64,000 nt of DNA from Streptomyces sp. TLI_235 (lineage in GTDB: Bacteria > Actinomycetota > Actinomycetes > Streptomycetales > Streptomycetaceae). How positions within the stretch are numbered: position 1 is the stretch's first letter; every line of letters starts with the position of its first letter. Below are positions 55,490-64,000 of the stretch, one piece after another. The position numbers were made by a program, and so were the translations under genes. A model generated the notes under the pieces. The model searched no databases. It saw only the letters and a list, made by a program, of their open reading frames with translations, and was not told the DNA's origin. Where the stretch lies: positions 620,001 to 684,000 of the forward strand of contig NSGV01000001.1 in the NCBI GenBank assembly GCA_002300355.1. Direction: 5' to 3'.

Positions 55490-56362
55490 TCAGGCCGCCT
55501 TCCTGCCGAGCCGTGCGAGCAGCAGCATCGGGCCGACGGTGATCGCGAACAGCAGCAGGCTGAGTGCCGAGGCGTACCCGATGTGCCCGGTGAAGCCGCG
55601 GCTGTACAGCTGGATGAGCATCACCACCGACATGTCGCGTCCGCCCGGGCCGCCGGTGCCGTGGGAGAGCACGTACAGCTCGGAGAAGACCCGCAGGGCG
55701 GAGACCGAGATGAGCACGGAGACCAGCAGCATGGTGGGGCGCACCCCGGGGAGGGTGACGTGCCAGAAGCGCCGGGCGGCCGACGCTCCGTCGACCGCGG
55801 CGGCCTCGTGGAGCTCGCGGCCGACGTTCCCGAGCGCCGACAGGTAGATCACCATGTAGTAGCCGAGTCCCTTCCACACCGTCAGGCCGGTCGCGCTGAG
55901 CAGCAGCAGCCAGCGGTCGGTGAGGAAGGAGACCGGCCGGTCGGCCAGGCCGAGTTGGCCGAGCAGGCCGTTGAGCAGTCCGCGGTCGTCCAGCACCCAC
56001 CCCCAGATCAGGGCGACCACCACGGCGGAGGCGATGACCGGGGTGTAGAAGGCGGTGCGGAAGAAGGTGATGCCGGGGAGCTTCCGCTCCACCAGCAGGG
56101 CGAGCAGCAGGGGCAGCAGGGTGAGCAGCGGGAGGCAGATCAGCAGGTAGACGATGCTGTTGACCAGCGCGTCCGCCAACTGGTCGTCCTCCAGGGCGCG
56201 TTGGTAGTTGGCGAGGCCGGTGAAGCGGCCGCCGCCGAGCGGGCGGGCGTTGGTGAAGGAGAGGATCACCGTGTTGACGGCCGGCCACAGGTTGAAGACG
56301 GCGAGCCAGAGCACGGCCGGGCCGGCCAGCAGCCAGGGGGTGAACCAGCGCCGGTGGGTCAT
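55490..56362 (-). CDS. ABC sugar transporter permease, MalF type
   Basis: 290 residues, six membrane helices: WLLAGPAVLWLAVFNLWPAV, FTGLANYQRAL, IYLLICLPLLTLLPLLLAL, then the EAA loop HEAAAVDGASAARRFWHVTLPGVRP with EAAAVDGA. MalF-like partner of the next gene. ATG 56362 follows the binding-protein gene by 90 bp. Confidence 0.94.
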   Translation of the reverse strand: MTHRRWFTPWLLAGPAVLWLAVFNLWPAVNTVILSFTNARPLGGGRFTGLANYQRALEDDQLADALVNSIVYLLICLPLLTLLPLLLALLVERKLPGITFFRTAFYTPVIASAVVVALIWGWVLDDRGLLNGLLGQLGLADRPVSFLTDRWLLLLSATGLTVWKGLGYYMVIYLSALGNVGRELHEAAAVDGASAARRFWHVTLPGVRPTMLLVSVLISVSALRVFSELYVLSHGTGGPGGRDMSVVMLIQLYSRGFTGHIGYASALSLLLFAITVGPMLLLARLGRKAA

Positions 56363-56452
56363 CGGGTGCCTTCCTCGGAGGTGGCGGGCGGGACCGGGCG
56401 GTCTCCTGCGGGCGGCGGCCGGGTGGGGCGGTCGCCGCCCGCGGGGCGCGGG

Positions 56453-57739
56453 TCAGCCGCCGAGCAGCTTGTTGCAGCGGCTGACGGCGGTGTCCAGGGC
56501 CTGCTTGGAGCCCGTCTCGCCGCTGATCGCGAGGGCGATCTGCTGGTTGACGACCGTGCTCATCGCGTCGTTGACCTGGACGGGCTGGAGCATCCGGGCC
56601 TTTCCCAGCGAGCTGAAGGCGATCACCTTGGCGTCGGAGGCGTTGCTGCCGTCGCTCCTGCTGAAGAACGGGTCGCCGGCCGAGGCCTTGGTGGAGGGGA
56701 AGATGCTGGTGAGGTGGGCGAACGCGGCCTGGTTCCGGGCGTTGGTCACCCAGCGGGCGAGCGCCACGGCTGCTGCCCGGTTCTTGCTGGTGCGTGCGAC
56801 GGACAGGCCCTGCACGTACAGCGGCGGGGTGCCGATCGCCGCGGACGGGACGACCTTGGGCGCGAGGGTGGGGTTGTCGGTGGCGAGGCCGGTCATGTAG
56901 TTGCCGCCGCCGGTCGTCCAGGCGACGGTGCCGGCGTTGAAGAGTTTGGCGTTGCCGGCGTACGTCTCGGTGAGCACGTCCTTCGGCAGCAGGCCGTCCT
57001 TGTACGCGTCGCGGTACTTGTCGAGCAGGGCGGCGGCCTCGGGGGTGTTGAAGGTGAAGCTCTTGCCGTCGTCGGCCGTGATCTTCACGCCGGCGTCGGC
57101 GAGGTCGCCGAGGCCGGGCTTGCGGCTCATCAGGTAGGTCGAGCCGCCGGACTTCTCCTTGACGGTCCTGGCCTGGGCGATCAGCTCGTCCAGGGAGGCC
57201 GGGGGCTTCTTCGCGTCCAGCCCGTACCTGGCGAGCAGTTCGGAGTTCCAGTAGTTGACGTCGGTGTTGAGGTACCAGGGGTAGCCGTAGGCGCCGTCCC
57301 GGCCGGCGAAGCGGTACGCGTCGATGCCGCCCTTGACGTAGTCGTCGGCCAGGTGCGGGTCGGCCGCGGCGACGTCGAGCAGCATGCCCTGCGCGGCGAG
57401 CGGCAGCGCGAAGTCGGGCGGGAGGTTGACCACGTCCGGCAGGGTGCCGCCGGAGGCCTGGCTGAGCACCTTGTCCGAGTAGCCGTCGCCGGGCTGGTCG
57501 AGCCACTCCACCTGGACGCCGGGGTGCTGCTGCCGGAAGGCGTCCAGGACGCCCTGCATGTAGTCGGTGAACTTCGGTTTGAGGGCCCAGGTCTGGATCG
57601 AGACCTTGCCCTTGACCTCGGCGCCGGCGGTCACGGCCGGACCGTCCGAGCCGGTGTCCGGGTCGCTCAGGCCGCAGCCCGCCAGTGTGGTGGCCGCGAT
57701 GGCGGCAAGTGCCAGCCGTGCCCAGTGGCTTCCTAACAT
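56453..57739 (-). CDS. Extracellular solute-binding lipoprotein of the sugar ABC importer
   Basis: 428 residues from ATG 57739. Lipoprotein signal with lipobox TLAGC, then a family 1 solute-binding fold: VSIQTWALKPKFTDYMQG, FRQQHPGVQVEWLD, GGTLPDVVNLPPDFALPL, YGYPWYLNTDVNYWN and a C-terminal VARTSKNRAAAVALARWV. Captures the oligosaccharide outside the membrane and delivers it to the two permeases. A perfect 14-bp operator CTAAAGCCCTTTAG lies 32-45 bp upstream of the start, and a LacI gene is divergent. Ligand is inferred to be a mannose-rich N-glycan released by the GH85 enzyme. Confidence 0.94.
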   Translation of the reverse strand: MLGSHWARLALAAIAATTLAGCGLSDPDTGSDGPAVTAGAEVKGKVSIQTWALKPKFTDYMQGVLDAFRQQHPGVQVEWLDQPGDGYSDKVLSQASGGTLPDVVNLPPDFALPLAAQGMLLDVAAADPHLADDYVKGGIDAYRFAGRDGAYGYPWYLNTDVNYWNSELLARYGLDAKKPPASLDELIAQARTVKEKSGGSTYLMSRKPGLGDLADAGVKITADDGKSFTFNTPEAAALLDKYRDAYKDGLLPKDVLTETYAGNAKLFNAGTVAWTTGGGNYMTGLATDNPTLAPKVVPSAAIGTPPLYVQGLSVARTSKNRAAAVALARWVTNARNQAAFAHLTSIFPSTKASAGDPFFSRSDGSNASDAKVIAFSSLGKARMLQPVQVNDAMSTVVNQQIALAISGETGSKQALDTAVSRCNKLLGG

Positions 57740-57770
57740 GTGGCGTCTCCCGATTCGTCGAGCAGACTTA

Positions 57771-57784
57771 CTAAAGCCCTTTAG
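57771..57784. promoter_or_regulatory. LacI-type operator upstream of the ABC importer and lacI gene
   Basis: Perfect palindrome CTAAAGCCCTTTAG, identical to the copy at 58892-58905, in the divergent spacer between the binding-protein and LacI genes. CTTTAG half-sites around a central CC suit a LacI-family dimer. Confidence 0.9.
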
Positions 57785-57862
57785 CGCTTCGGCAGCATCT
57801 CCCTGGCTACACTCGGCGTCAAGGGATCGCGCACCAGAAATCTCCGAGGAGGGCCCCGCCCG

Positions 57863-58882
57863 ATGCCCAGACCGACGATCGCCGACATCGCCCGCGAGGC
57901 CGGGGTCTCCAGTGGCGCGGTGTCGTTCGCGCTGAACGGCCGGCCGGGGGTGAGCGAGGCGACCAGGAGCCGGATCCTGCAGGTCGCCGAGCGCATGAAC
58001 TGGCGGCCGCACAGCGCGGCCCGCGCCCTCGGCGGGGCCCGGGCACGGGCGGTCGGGCTGGTGCTGGCCCGCCCGGCACGCACCATCGGACTGGAACCCT
58101 TCTTCGGACACCTGCTGTCGGGCCTGCAGGCCGGGCTGTCCGGCGACGGCACCGCCCTTCAGCTGCTGGTCGTCGAGGACACCGCGGCCGAGATCGAGGT
58201 GTACCGGCGCTGGGCGTCCGAGCACCGCGTGGACGGCTTCGTCGTGGTCGACCTGCAGGTCCACGACCCGCGCGTGCCGGTGCTGGAGGAGCTGGCGGTG
58301 CCCGCGCTGGTGATCGGCGGGCCCGGCCGGCACGGCTCGCTGCCCAGCGTCTGGGCCGACGACCGGGAGGCGATGGTGTCGATCGTCGACTACCTGGCCG
58401 CGCTCGGGCACCGCCGGATCGCCCACCTGGCCGGGCTGCCCGCCTTCCAGCACACCCGGCGCCGGATCCGGGCCGTGCGCGACTGCGCACGGCGGCTCGG
58501 GCTCACCGAGGCGGTGTCGCTGCCGACCGACTTCTCGGACGCCGAGGGCGCCGCCGCCACCCGGGCGCTGCTGGCCCGCCGTCAGCGGCCGACCGCGATC
58601 ATCTACGACAGCGACGTGATGGCCGTGGCCGGGCTCGGTGTGGCCGCCGAGATGGGCGTCTCCGTCCCCGGCGACCTGTCGGTCGTCTCCTTCGACGACT
58701 CGGCACTGGCCCGGATCGTCCACCCGTCGCTGACGGCGCTCTCCCGCGACACCTTCGCGCTCGGCGAGCAGGTCGCCCGGGAGCTCCTGGCCGTGATCGC
58801 CGATCCGTCCGCCGCCCGCGACGTCCAGAACCCGACGCCCCGGCTGACCGTCCGCGAGTCCACCGCCCGCCCGGCCTCTTGA
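57863..58882 (+). CDS. LacI-family transcriptional repressor of the glycan locus
   Basis: 339 residues. HTH MPRPTIADIAREAGVSSGAVSFALNGRPGVSEATRSRIL with the hinge region HSAARALGGARARAVGLVLA (start TIADIAREAGVSSGAVSFAL). The sugar-binding periplasmic-like core follows: GFVVVDLQVHDPRV, FDDSALARIVHPSLTALSRD. Divergent from the importer genes and followed by GH85. Identical operators lie upstream of both flanking transcription units, so it very likely represses importer and GH85 until an N-glycan-derived sugar binds. Confidence 0.94.
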   Translation: MPRPTIADIAREAGVSSGAVSFALNGRPGVSEATRSRILQVAERMNWRPHSAARALGGARARAVGLVLARPARTIGLEPFFGHLLSGLQAGLSGDGTALQLLVVEDTAAEIEVYRRWASEHRVDGFVVVDLQVHDPRVPVLEELAVPALVIGGPGRHGSLPSVWADDREAMVSIVDYLAALGHRRIAHLAGLPAFQHTRRRIRAVRDCARRLGLTEAVSLPTDFSDAEGAAATRALLARRQRPTAIIYDSDVMAVAGLGVAAEMGVSVPGDLSVVSFDDSALARIVHPSLTALSRDTFALGEQVARELLAVIADPSAARDVQNPTPRLTVRESTARPAS

Positions 58883-58891
58883 CAGCGGGAA

Positions 58892-58905
58892 CTAAAGCCC
58901 TTTAG
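58892..58905. promoter_or_regulatory. LacI-type operator upstream of GH85
   Basis: CTAAAGCCCTTTAG, identical to the site at 57771-57784, 80-93 bp upstream of the GH85 start and just after the lacI stop. Confidence 0.9.
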
Positions 58906-58984
58906 CCTGCGGGACGCTCGCCGCTTCACGTCATCCGCACCACCACTGCACCAGCACCCATCCCCCGCTGGACCGGAGTCCCGG

Positions 58985-61396
58985 ATGAAACGACGCCTCG
59001 CCCTGCTGCTGAGCACCACCCTCGCCGCCTTATCGGCCATCCTCCTCGCCCCCGCCCCGCAGGCCGCGGCCGGCACCGGCGGAAGCCAGCCGTACGCCTC
59101 CTACTGGTACCCGAACACGATCCTCGACTGGGATCCGGCAACCGACCCCGACGCCCGGTTCAACCGCGCCACCGTCCCGCTCCAGCCCCGCGTGTCGGAC
59201 CCGGCGCTCAAGGCCAACGCCAACGCCCGCCCCGGTGAGGGCAAGGTGGTCTCGCTCGTGTCGTTCGGGCCGACGTCCAACAACCCCTCGCAGGGCTCCA
59301 CCGACCCGAACTACTACGCCTTCGGCCACTGGCAGTACGTCGACACGCTGGTGTTCTGGGGCGGCTCGGCCGGCGAGGGCCTGATCCTCGCCCCCAACCC
59401 GACCGTGATCGACGCCGCCCACCGCAACGGCGTGAAGGTGTACGGCACCGTCTTCTTCCCGCCCACCGCGTACGGCGGCAAGCTCCAGTGGGTGCGCGAC
59501 TTCGCCCAGAAGTCCGGCAGCCGCTACCCGGTCGCCGACAAACTCGTGCAGGCCGCGCAGTACTACGGATTCGACGGCTGGTTCGTCAACCAGGAGACGG
59601 ACGGCGGCGATTCGGCGCTCGCCACCGCGCTGCGCGACGAGATGCGCTACGCCCGCTCGCTCGGACCGGTCGGGTTCATGTGGTACGACGCGATGACCGA
59701 GTCCGGCTCGGTGAGCTGGCAGAACGCCCTCACCTCCGCCAACGACGCGTTCCTCCAGGAGTCCGGGCAGACGACCTCGGACTCGGCCTTCCTCAACTTC
59801 GGCTGGTCCGCCTCCGGCCTCGACTCCTCCCGGGCACTGGCCCGCTCGCTCGGCCGCAGCGAGTACGAGCTGTACTCCGGCATCGACACCGAGGCCAACG
59901 GCTACAACTCCTCGGTGAACTGGAACGCGCTCTTCCCCGCGAACCGGCCGCACACCACCTCGCTCGGCCTCTACCGCCCGGAGTGGACCCACACCTCGGC
60001 CGCCGGCCGCGCCGACTCCTACGCCCGCGAGGCACGCTACTGGGACGGCGCCAACGGCGACCCGTCGAACACCGCGACCTCCTCGTCCTGGAAGGGCCTC
60101 GCGACCTACGTCCCGGAATCCTCGCCGATCACCGCCAAACCGTTCGTCACCTCCTTCGACGCCGGGCAGGGCGACTTCTGGAACTCCGGCGGCGTGCGGG
60201 TCTCCTCCACCGGCTGGAACAACCTCTCCGTCCAGGACGTCCCGCCGACCTACCGCTGGCTGGTCTCCTCCGCCGGCACCAGGATCACCCCGTCGATCGA
60301 CTTCACCGACGCCTACGAGGGCGGCTCCGCGCTGCGCCTCACCGGCACCCTCGACTCCGACAACACGGTGCGGCTCTACCAGACCCGGTTGCCGGTGGCC
60401 GCCGACACCCGCCTCGACGTCGTCCTGAAGACCCCCGCCGCCGGTGCCACCCACCTCCGGGCGGCCGTCGCCTTCACGGACTCGCCGACCGTCTTCACCA
60501 CCCTCGGCCTGGGCTCCACCACCACGGCAGGCTGGGAGCGCCGGACGCTCGACCTGTCGCCGTTCGCCGGCCGCACCATCGCCCAGCTGGGTCTGCAGAC
60601 CACCGGAACCACGCCCTCCCTCGACGTCAAGGTCGGCCAACTCGCCGTCCGTGACGGCGCCGTGGACACCGCCGCCGACCCGACCGGACCGACCGTCCTC
60701 GGCTCCACCGACGTCAGCCCCACCCGCCGGTCGCTGCGGCTCGCCTGGACCCCCTCCGCCACCGGCTCGGTCCACCACTACGAGGTGTACCGGCGCAACC
60801 CGGACGGCAGCCGCACCTTCCTCGGCGCGACGCCGAACAGCGCCTGGTTCGTCCCGCAGCTCGACCGGGTCGGCACCGAGACCTCGACCGTGCTGGACGT
60901 CGAGGCGGTCTCCACCGAGTACGGCCGCTCCGCCGCCGCGAGCACCACCGTCACCTGGTCCGCCGCGACGAGCAGCAACCTGGCGCTGAACCGCCCGGCC
61001 ACCGCGTCCGGCCAGTGCAACGGCAGCGAGACGGCGGCGAAGGCCGTCAACGGCTCGGTGTCCGGCGGCAACAGCGACAAGTGGTGCACGCTGACCGGCA
61101 GCAAGTGGCTGGAGGTGGACCTCGGCTCGGCCCGCGGCCTGACCGGCTTCGTGGTCAAGCACGCCCAGGCGGGCGGTGAGAGCCCGTCGTGGAACACCCG
61201 CGACTTCACCGTCCAGGTCCGGGGCGCCACCACCGACCCGTGGACCACCGCCGTCACCGTCACCGGCAACACCGCCGCAGCCACCACCCACCCGGTCTCC
61301 CTCACCGCCCGCTACGTCCGGCTGGTGATCACCAACCCGACCCAGACCAGCGATCCGGCCGCCCGCATCTACGAGTTCGAGGCCTGGGGCACCTAG
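58985..61396 (+). CDS. Secreted endo-beta-N-acetylglucosaminidase, glycoside hydrolase family 85
   Basis: 803 residues with a signal peptide (MKRRLALLLSTTLAALS..., cleavage near AQAAAGT at ~28). Cuts between the two core GlcNAc residues of N-linked glycans, releasing the oligosaccharide. GH85 barrel at about 35-380: FGHWQYVDTLVFWGG, FDGWFVNQETDGG with the catalytic pair N202/E204, VGFMWYDAMTESG and YELYSGIDTEANG. Then a beta-sandwich (about 390-560), a fibronectin III-like module (about 575-660) and a C-terminal F5/8-type (CBM32-like) domain (SNLALNRPATASGQCNGSE ... YVRLVITNPTQTSDPAARIYEFEAWG, short pieces RYVRLVIT, IYEFEAWG). Under the LacI operator, ends before a strong terminator. Confidence 0.95.
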   Translation: MKRRLALLLSTTLAALSAILLAPAPQAAAGTGGSQPYASYWYPNTILDWDPATDPDARFNRATVPLQPRVSDPALKANANARPGEGKVVSLVSFGPTSNNPSQGSTDPNYYAFGHWQYVDTLVFWGGSAGEGLILAPNPTVIDAAHRNGVKVYGTVFFPPTAYGGKLQWVRDFAQKSGSRYPVADKLVQAAQYYGFDGWFVNQETDGGDSALATALRDEMRYARSLGPVGFMWYDAMTESGSVSWQNALTSANDAFLQESGQTTSDSAFLNFGWSASGLDSSRALARSLGRSEYELYSGIDTEANGYNSSVNWNALFPANRPHTTSLGLYRPEWTHTSAAGRADSYAREARYWDGANGDPSNTATSSSWKGLATYVPESSPITAKPFVTSFDAGQGDFWNSGGVRVSSTGWNNLSVQDVPPTYRWLVSSAGTRITPSIDFTDAYEGGSALRLTGTLDSDNTVRLYQTRLPVAADTRLDVVLKTPAAGATHLRAAVAFTDSPTVFTTLGLGSTTTAGWERRTLDLSPFAGRTIAQLGLQTTGTTPSLDVKVGQLAVRDGAVDTAADPTGPTVLGSTDVSPTRRSLRLAWTPSATGSVHHYEVYRRNPDGSRTFLGATPNSAWFVPQLDRVGTETSTVLDVEAVSTEYGRSAAASTTVTWSAATSSNLALNRPATASGQCNGSETAAKAVNGSVSGGNSDKWCTLTGSKWLEVDLGSARGLTGFVVKHAQAGGESPSWNTRDFTVQVRGATTDPWTTAVTVTGNTAAATTHPVSLTARYVRLVITNPTQTSDPAARIYEFEAWGT

Positions 61397-61423
61397 GCCC
61401 CACCACCGCACCTCTCCGCCCGC

Positions 61424-61469
61424 AGCGGGCGGGCCGCGCCGCCGTGGCGTACGACGCGGCCCGCCCGCT
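61424..61469. terminator. Strong hairpin terminator after GH85
   Basis: AGCGGGCGGGCCGCG and its exact complement (15-bp stem) enclose a 16-nt loop, 28 bp after the GH85 stop. Confidence 0.88.
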
Positions 61470-61476
61470 CGGGCAG

Positions 61477-61563
61477 AGGCCCTCTCTTTCGGATCTCGCC
61501 GGGCGCGCGACGCCGGGCATCCTCCCCCAGCGCTGATCCGACAGGATCCGAAAGAGAGGGCCT
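61477..61563. repeat. 19-bp inverted repeat upstream of the second GH38 gene
   Basis: AGGCCCTCTCTTTCGGATC (61477-61495) and its exact complement (61545-61563) are separated by 49 bp, with a further GATCCG at 61535. AT-richer than its surroundings. It could be a second hairpin, a regulator site or an intergenic repeat; it ends 38 bp before the next gene's start. Confidence 0.85.
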
Positions 61564-61601
61564 AACCTCGTACCAGGGCCAGCCCCGAGGAAGGACACCC
61601 C

Positions 61602-64000
61602 GTGTCGGTCGTCCGCATCACCAATGTCACCTCCACCGATCTGTTCACGGGCACCGAGGCCGCGCCGCGCCAGATACTGCGGCTGACGGTGGACGGCCCG
61701 CCGTCCCGCATCACCGTGACCGGCCGGGGCGTCCGCGGCGTTGCGACCGGCACGGGCACCGTCGAGGTCCCGCTGGAGGTCGACGCCCCGGTGCCCGGCG
61801 AGCGCCGCCCGGTCACCGTGACCGCCGGCGACGCCGAGGCCCCCGGCGAGCTGGAGGTCGCCGAGCCCGGCTGGACGATGTTCATGGTCTCCCACTTCCA
61901 CTACGACCCGGTCTGGTGGAACACCCAGGCCGCCTACACCTCCCCCTGGGAACTGCTGTCCGGCGACGCCACCACCCGCCCACTGTGGGAGCGCAACGGC
62001 TTCGCCCTGGTCGACGCACACCTGGAACTGGCACTGCGCGACCCGGTGTACAAGTTCGTCCTCGCCGAAGTCGACTACCTCAAGCCGTACTTCGACCAGC
62101 ACCCGGAGCGCCGGGCGCAGCTGCGGGAGCTGCTGGCGAGCGGGCAGGTGGAGCTGGTCGGCGGCACCTACAACGAGCCCAACACCAACCTGACCGGTGC
62201 CGAGACCACGATCCGCAACCTGCTGTACGGCATCGGCTACCAGCGCGACATCCTCGGCGGGGATCCGCAGACCGCCTGGCAGCTGGACGTCTTCGGCCAC
62301 GATCCCCAGTTCCCCGGCTACCTGGCCGCCGCCGGACTGACCGGCAGCGCCTGGGCGCGCGGCCCGTTCCACCAGTGGGGGCCGATCCAGAAGAACTTCC
62401 GCGCGGCCAAGGACGACGCGACGGTCATGCAGTTCCCGAGCGAGTTCGAATGGATCTCGCCGTCCGGGCGCGGGGTGCTCACCCACTACATGCCGCACCA
62501 CTACTCGGCGGGCTGGTGGATGGACTCCTCCCCCGACCCGGCCGCCGCCGAGGAGACCGTGTACGAGCTGTACCGGCGACTCAAGCCGGTCGGCGCGACG
62601 CGGAACCTGCTGCTGCCGGTCGGCACCGACTACACCCCGCCGAACAAGTGGGTCACCGAGATCCACCGCTCGTGGGCCGCGAAGTACCTGTGGCCGCGGT
62701 TCGTCTGCGGCACCCCGCGCGACTTCCTGACCGCCGTCCGGGCCGAACTCACCGCCACCGGACGGCATCCGAGCCCGCAGACCCGGGACATGAACCCCGT
62801 GTACACCGGCAAGGACGTCTCCTACATCGACACCAAGCAGGCCCAGCGGGCGGCCGAGACGGCGGCGCTGGACGCGGAGCGGTTCGCCACCGTGGCAGCC
62901 GTCCAGCGCCTCGGCCGCTACCCGGAGGCTGCACTCGACAAGGTGTGGCGCCACCTCGCCTACGGCGCGCACCACGACGCGATCACCGGATCCGAGTCCG
63001 ACCAGGTCTACCTGGACCTGCTGGGTGGCTGGCGCGAGGCCCACGACCTGGCCGCCGCCGTCCGCGACGCCTCGCTCGATGCGCTGACCGGCCGGATCGG
63101 CACCGGCGACGACCACGCGGTGGTGGTCGCCAACTCCCTGTCCTTCCAACGCTCCGGCATGGTGTCGCTCCGGCTGCCGGACGGCCTCGACGACACGCGG
63201 GTACTCGACCAGGACGGCCGACCGGTGCCGTGCGCGGTCCACCGGGGCACACTGCACTTTCGCGCCGACGCGGTACCGGCACTCGGCTGGTGCACCTACA
63301 CGCTGGTGGACGGCCCGGCCGACGCCCTGTGGCAGGCCGCGGACGGTCTCAGCGCCGCCAACGCCCGCTACCGGGTCACCGCGGACCCGGCGCGCGGCGG
63401 CGCGCTCAGCTCCGTCCACGACCTGCTGCACGGACGGGAACTCCTGCGCGAGGGCCAGGTCGGCAACGAGGTGCGGGTGTACGAGGAGTACCCGCAGCAC
63501 CCGGACTTCGGCGAGGGGCCCTGGCACCTGGTCCCGAAGGGCCCGGTCGTCGGTTCGTCCGCCGCGGACGCCACCGTGCGGCGCGAGACCGGCCCGCTGG
63601 GCGAACGGCTGGTGGTCGCCGGCACCGTCGACGGCATCGCCTACCGACAGACGGTGACCCTCTGGGACGGCGTGGACCACGTCGACTGCCGGACCGTGCT
63701 GGCCGACTACGCCGGCGCCGACCGGCTGCTGCGGTTGCGCTTCCCGGTCGACCTGCCGGGCGGCCTGCCGGTCAGCGAGGTGGCAGGAGCAGTGGTCGGG
63801 CGCGGCTTCGCCCTGCCCGACGTGGACGCCGCCGAGGCACCCTGGACGCTCGACAACCCGGCCAACACGTGGTTCGGCCTGGGATCGACCGCCCGCATCT
63901 CTCTCACCGACCCGAACGGCGACCCGCTCGGCGACCGGGCGCTCGGCGTGGCCGAGGTGATCGTTCCCACCGTCGACGATGCCCACAGCGCAAGGGAGTT
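61602..64000 (+). CDS. Second GH38 alpha-mannosidase (3' end outside the window)
   Basis: GTG 61602 with GAGGAAGGA upstream opens a frame that stays open to the window edge (over 799 codons). After an N-terminal beta domain the catalytic region begins FMVSHFHYDPVWWNTQ (metal ligands H98/D102 region), LAEVDYLKPYFDQHPERR, GGTYNEPNTNLTG and the nucleophile Asp229 in WQLDVFGHDPQFPGYL; then GAHHDAITGSESDQVYLDL with metal His. This is the more complete eukaryote-like GH38 pattern, different from the gene at 50289, so the two enzymes may cleave different alpha-mannosyl linkages. No signal peptide: cytoplasmic. Preceded by the inverted repeat at 61477-61563. Confidence 0.94.
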   Translation, partial: MSVVRITNVTSTDLFTGTEAAPRQILRLTVDGPPSRITVTGRGVRGVATGTGTVEVPLEVDAPVPGERRPVTVTAGDAEAPGELEVAEPGWTMFMVSHFHYDPVWWNTQAAYTSPWELLSGDATTRPLWERNGFALVDAHLELALRDPVYKFVLAEVDYLKPYFDQHPERRAQLRELLASGQVELVGGTYNEPNTNLTGAETTIRNLLYGIGYQRDILGGDPQTAWQLDVFGHDPQFPGYLAAAGLTGSAWARGPFHQWGPIQKNFRAAKDDATVMQFPSEFEWISPSGRGVLTHYMPHHYSAGWWMDSSPDPAAAEETVYELYRRLKPVGATRNLLLPVGTDYTPPNKWVTEIHRSWAAKYLWPRFVCGTPRDFLTAVRAELTATGRHPSPQTRDMNPVYTGKDVSYIDTKQAQRAAETAALDAERFATVAAVQRLGRYPEAALDKVWRHLAYGAHHDAITGSESDQVYLDLLGGWREAHDLAAAVRDASLDALTGRIGTGDDHAVVVANSLSFQRSGMVSLRLPDGLDDTRVLDQDGRPVPCAVHRGTLHFRADAVPALGWCTYTLVDGPADALWQAADGLSAANARYRVTADPARGGALSSVHDLLHGRELLREGQVGNEVRVYEEYPQHPDFGEGPWHLVPKGPVVGSSAADATVRRETGPLGERLVVAGTVDGIAYRQTVTLWDGVDHVDCRTVLADYAGADRLLRLRFPVDLPGGLPVSEVAGAVVGRGFALPDVDAAEAPWTLDNPANTWFGLGSTARISLTDPNGDPLGDRALGVAEVIVPTVDDAHSARE

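Noticed and set aside
61329..63986. Minus-strand open frame of 885 codons over the second GH38 gene
   Set aside because: Low-complexity Gly/Val/Arg shadow; the plus strand carries the GH38 motifs and simply runs off the window without a stop.

Overview
The window is high-GC DNA with strong third-position G/C bias, AGGAG-type ribosome binding sites, frequent GTG starts and tightly packed short operons. The gene content (DevR/DevS-like two-component system, Rv1733c-like and Rv1738-like proteins, many universal stress proteins, class F sortase, LacI-controlled secreted glycosidases) points to an actinomycete of the Streptomyces/Kitasatospora type. No tRNA, rRNA or CRISPR array was seen.

Layout. 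1-5 kb is eroded DNA: a gene tail, a frameshifted C-terminal relic of a [NiFe]-hydrogenase large subunit, a UvrD-like helicase relic with a frameshift and a nonsense codon, then a PAP2-like membrane protein, a class F sortase and a lipoprotein. 5.2-7.7 kb is a secreted isoamylase behind a MalR-type operator. 7.8-47 kb is a large hypoxia/dormancy island. It carries pyruvate formate-lyase with its activase, AdhE, phosphoketolase, oleate hydratase, an arginine-deiminase operon (arcD-like/arcA/arcB/arcC, with arcC frameshifted) ending in a ribosome hibernation factor, a DevR-like regulator and a DevS-like GAF histidine kinase, a six-gene group-3b-type [NiFe] hydrogenase operon with its maturation protease, six universal stress proteins, two CBS-BON proteins, an Rv1738-like DUF1876 protein, a CapA-like protein and a chromate transporter. 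47-50 kb holds a membrane protein/lipoprotein pair and a nuclease-like gene lying between a displaced copy and the real copy of an alpha-mannosidase 3' end. 50.3-64 kb is a sugar-utilisation locus: two GH38 alpha-mannosidases (the second runs off the window), a GH5-like enzyme, an ABC importer, a LacI regulator with two identical operators, and a secreted GH85 endo-beta-N-acetylglucosaminidase.

How it fits together. GGGCC-type palindromes (best form GGGCCGAAGGTCCC, close to the DevR/DosR consensus GGGAC-N4-GTCCC) recur upstream of most stress and fermentation genes and of devR itself. I infer that the DevR-like regulator controls the island. Under oxygen limitation the cell could make ATP from arginine, from acetyl phosphate (phosphoketolase) and from acetyl-CoA (PFL), re-oxidise NAD(P)H through AdhE and the hydrogenase, and silence ribosomes with the HPF and Rv1738-like proteins. 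The right-hand locus reads as a complete high-mannose N-glycan pathway: GH85 releases the glycan outside, the ABC system imports it, GH38 enzymes trim alpha-mannose, and the GH5-like enzyme plausibly cleaves the core Man-beta-1,4-GlcNAc.
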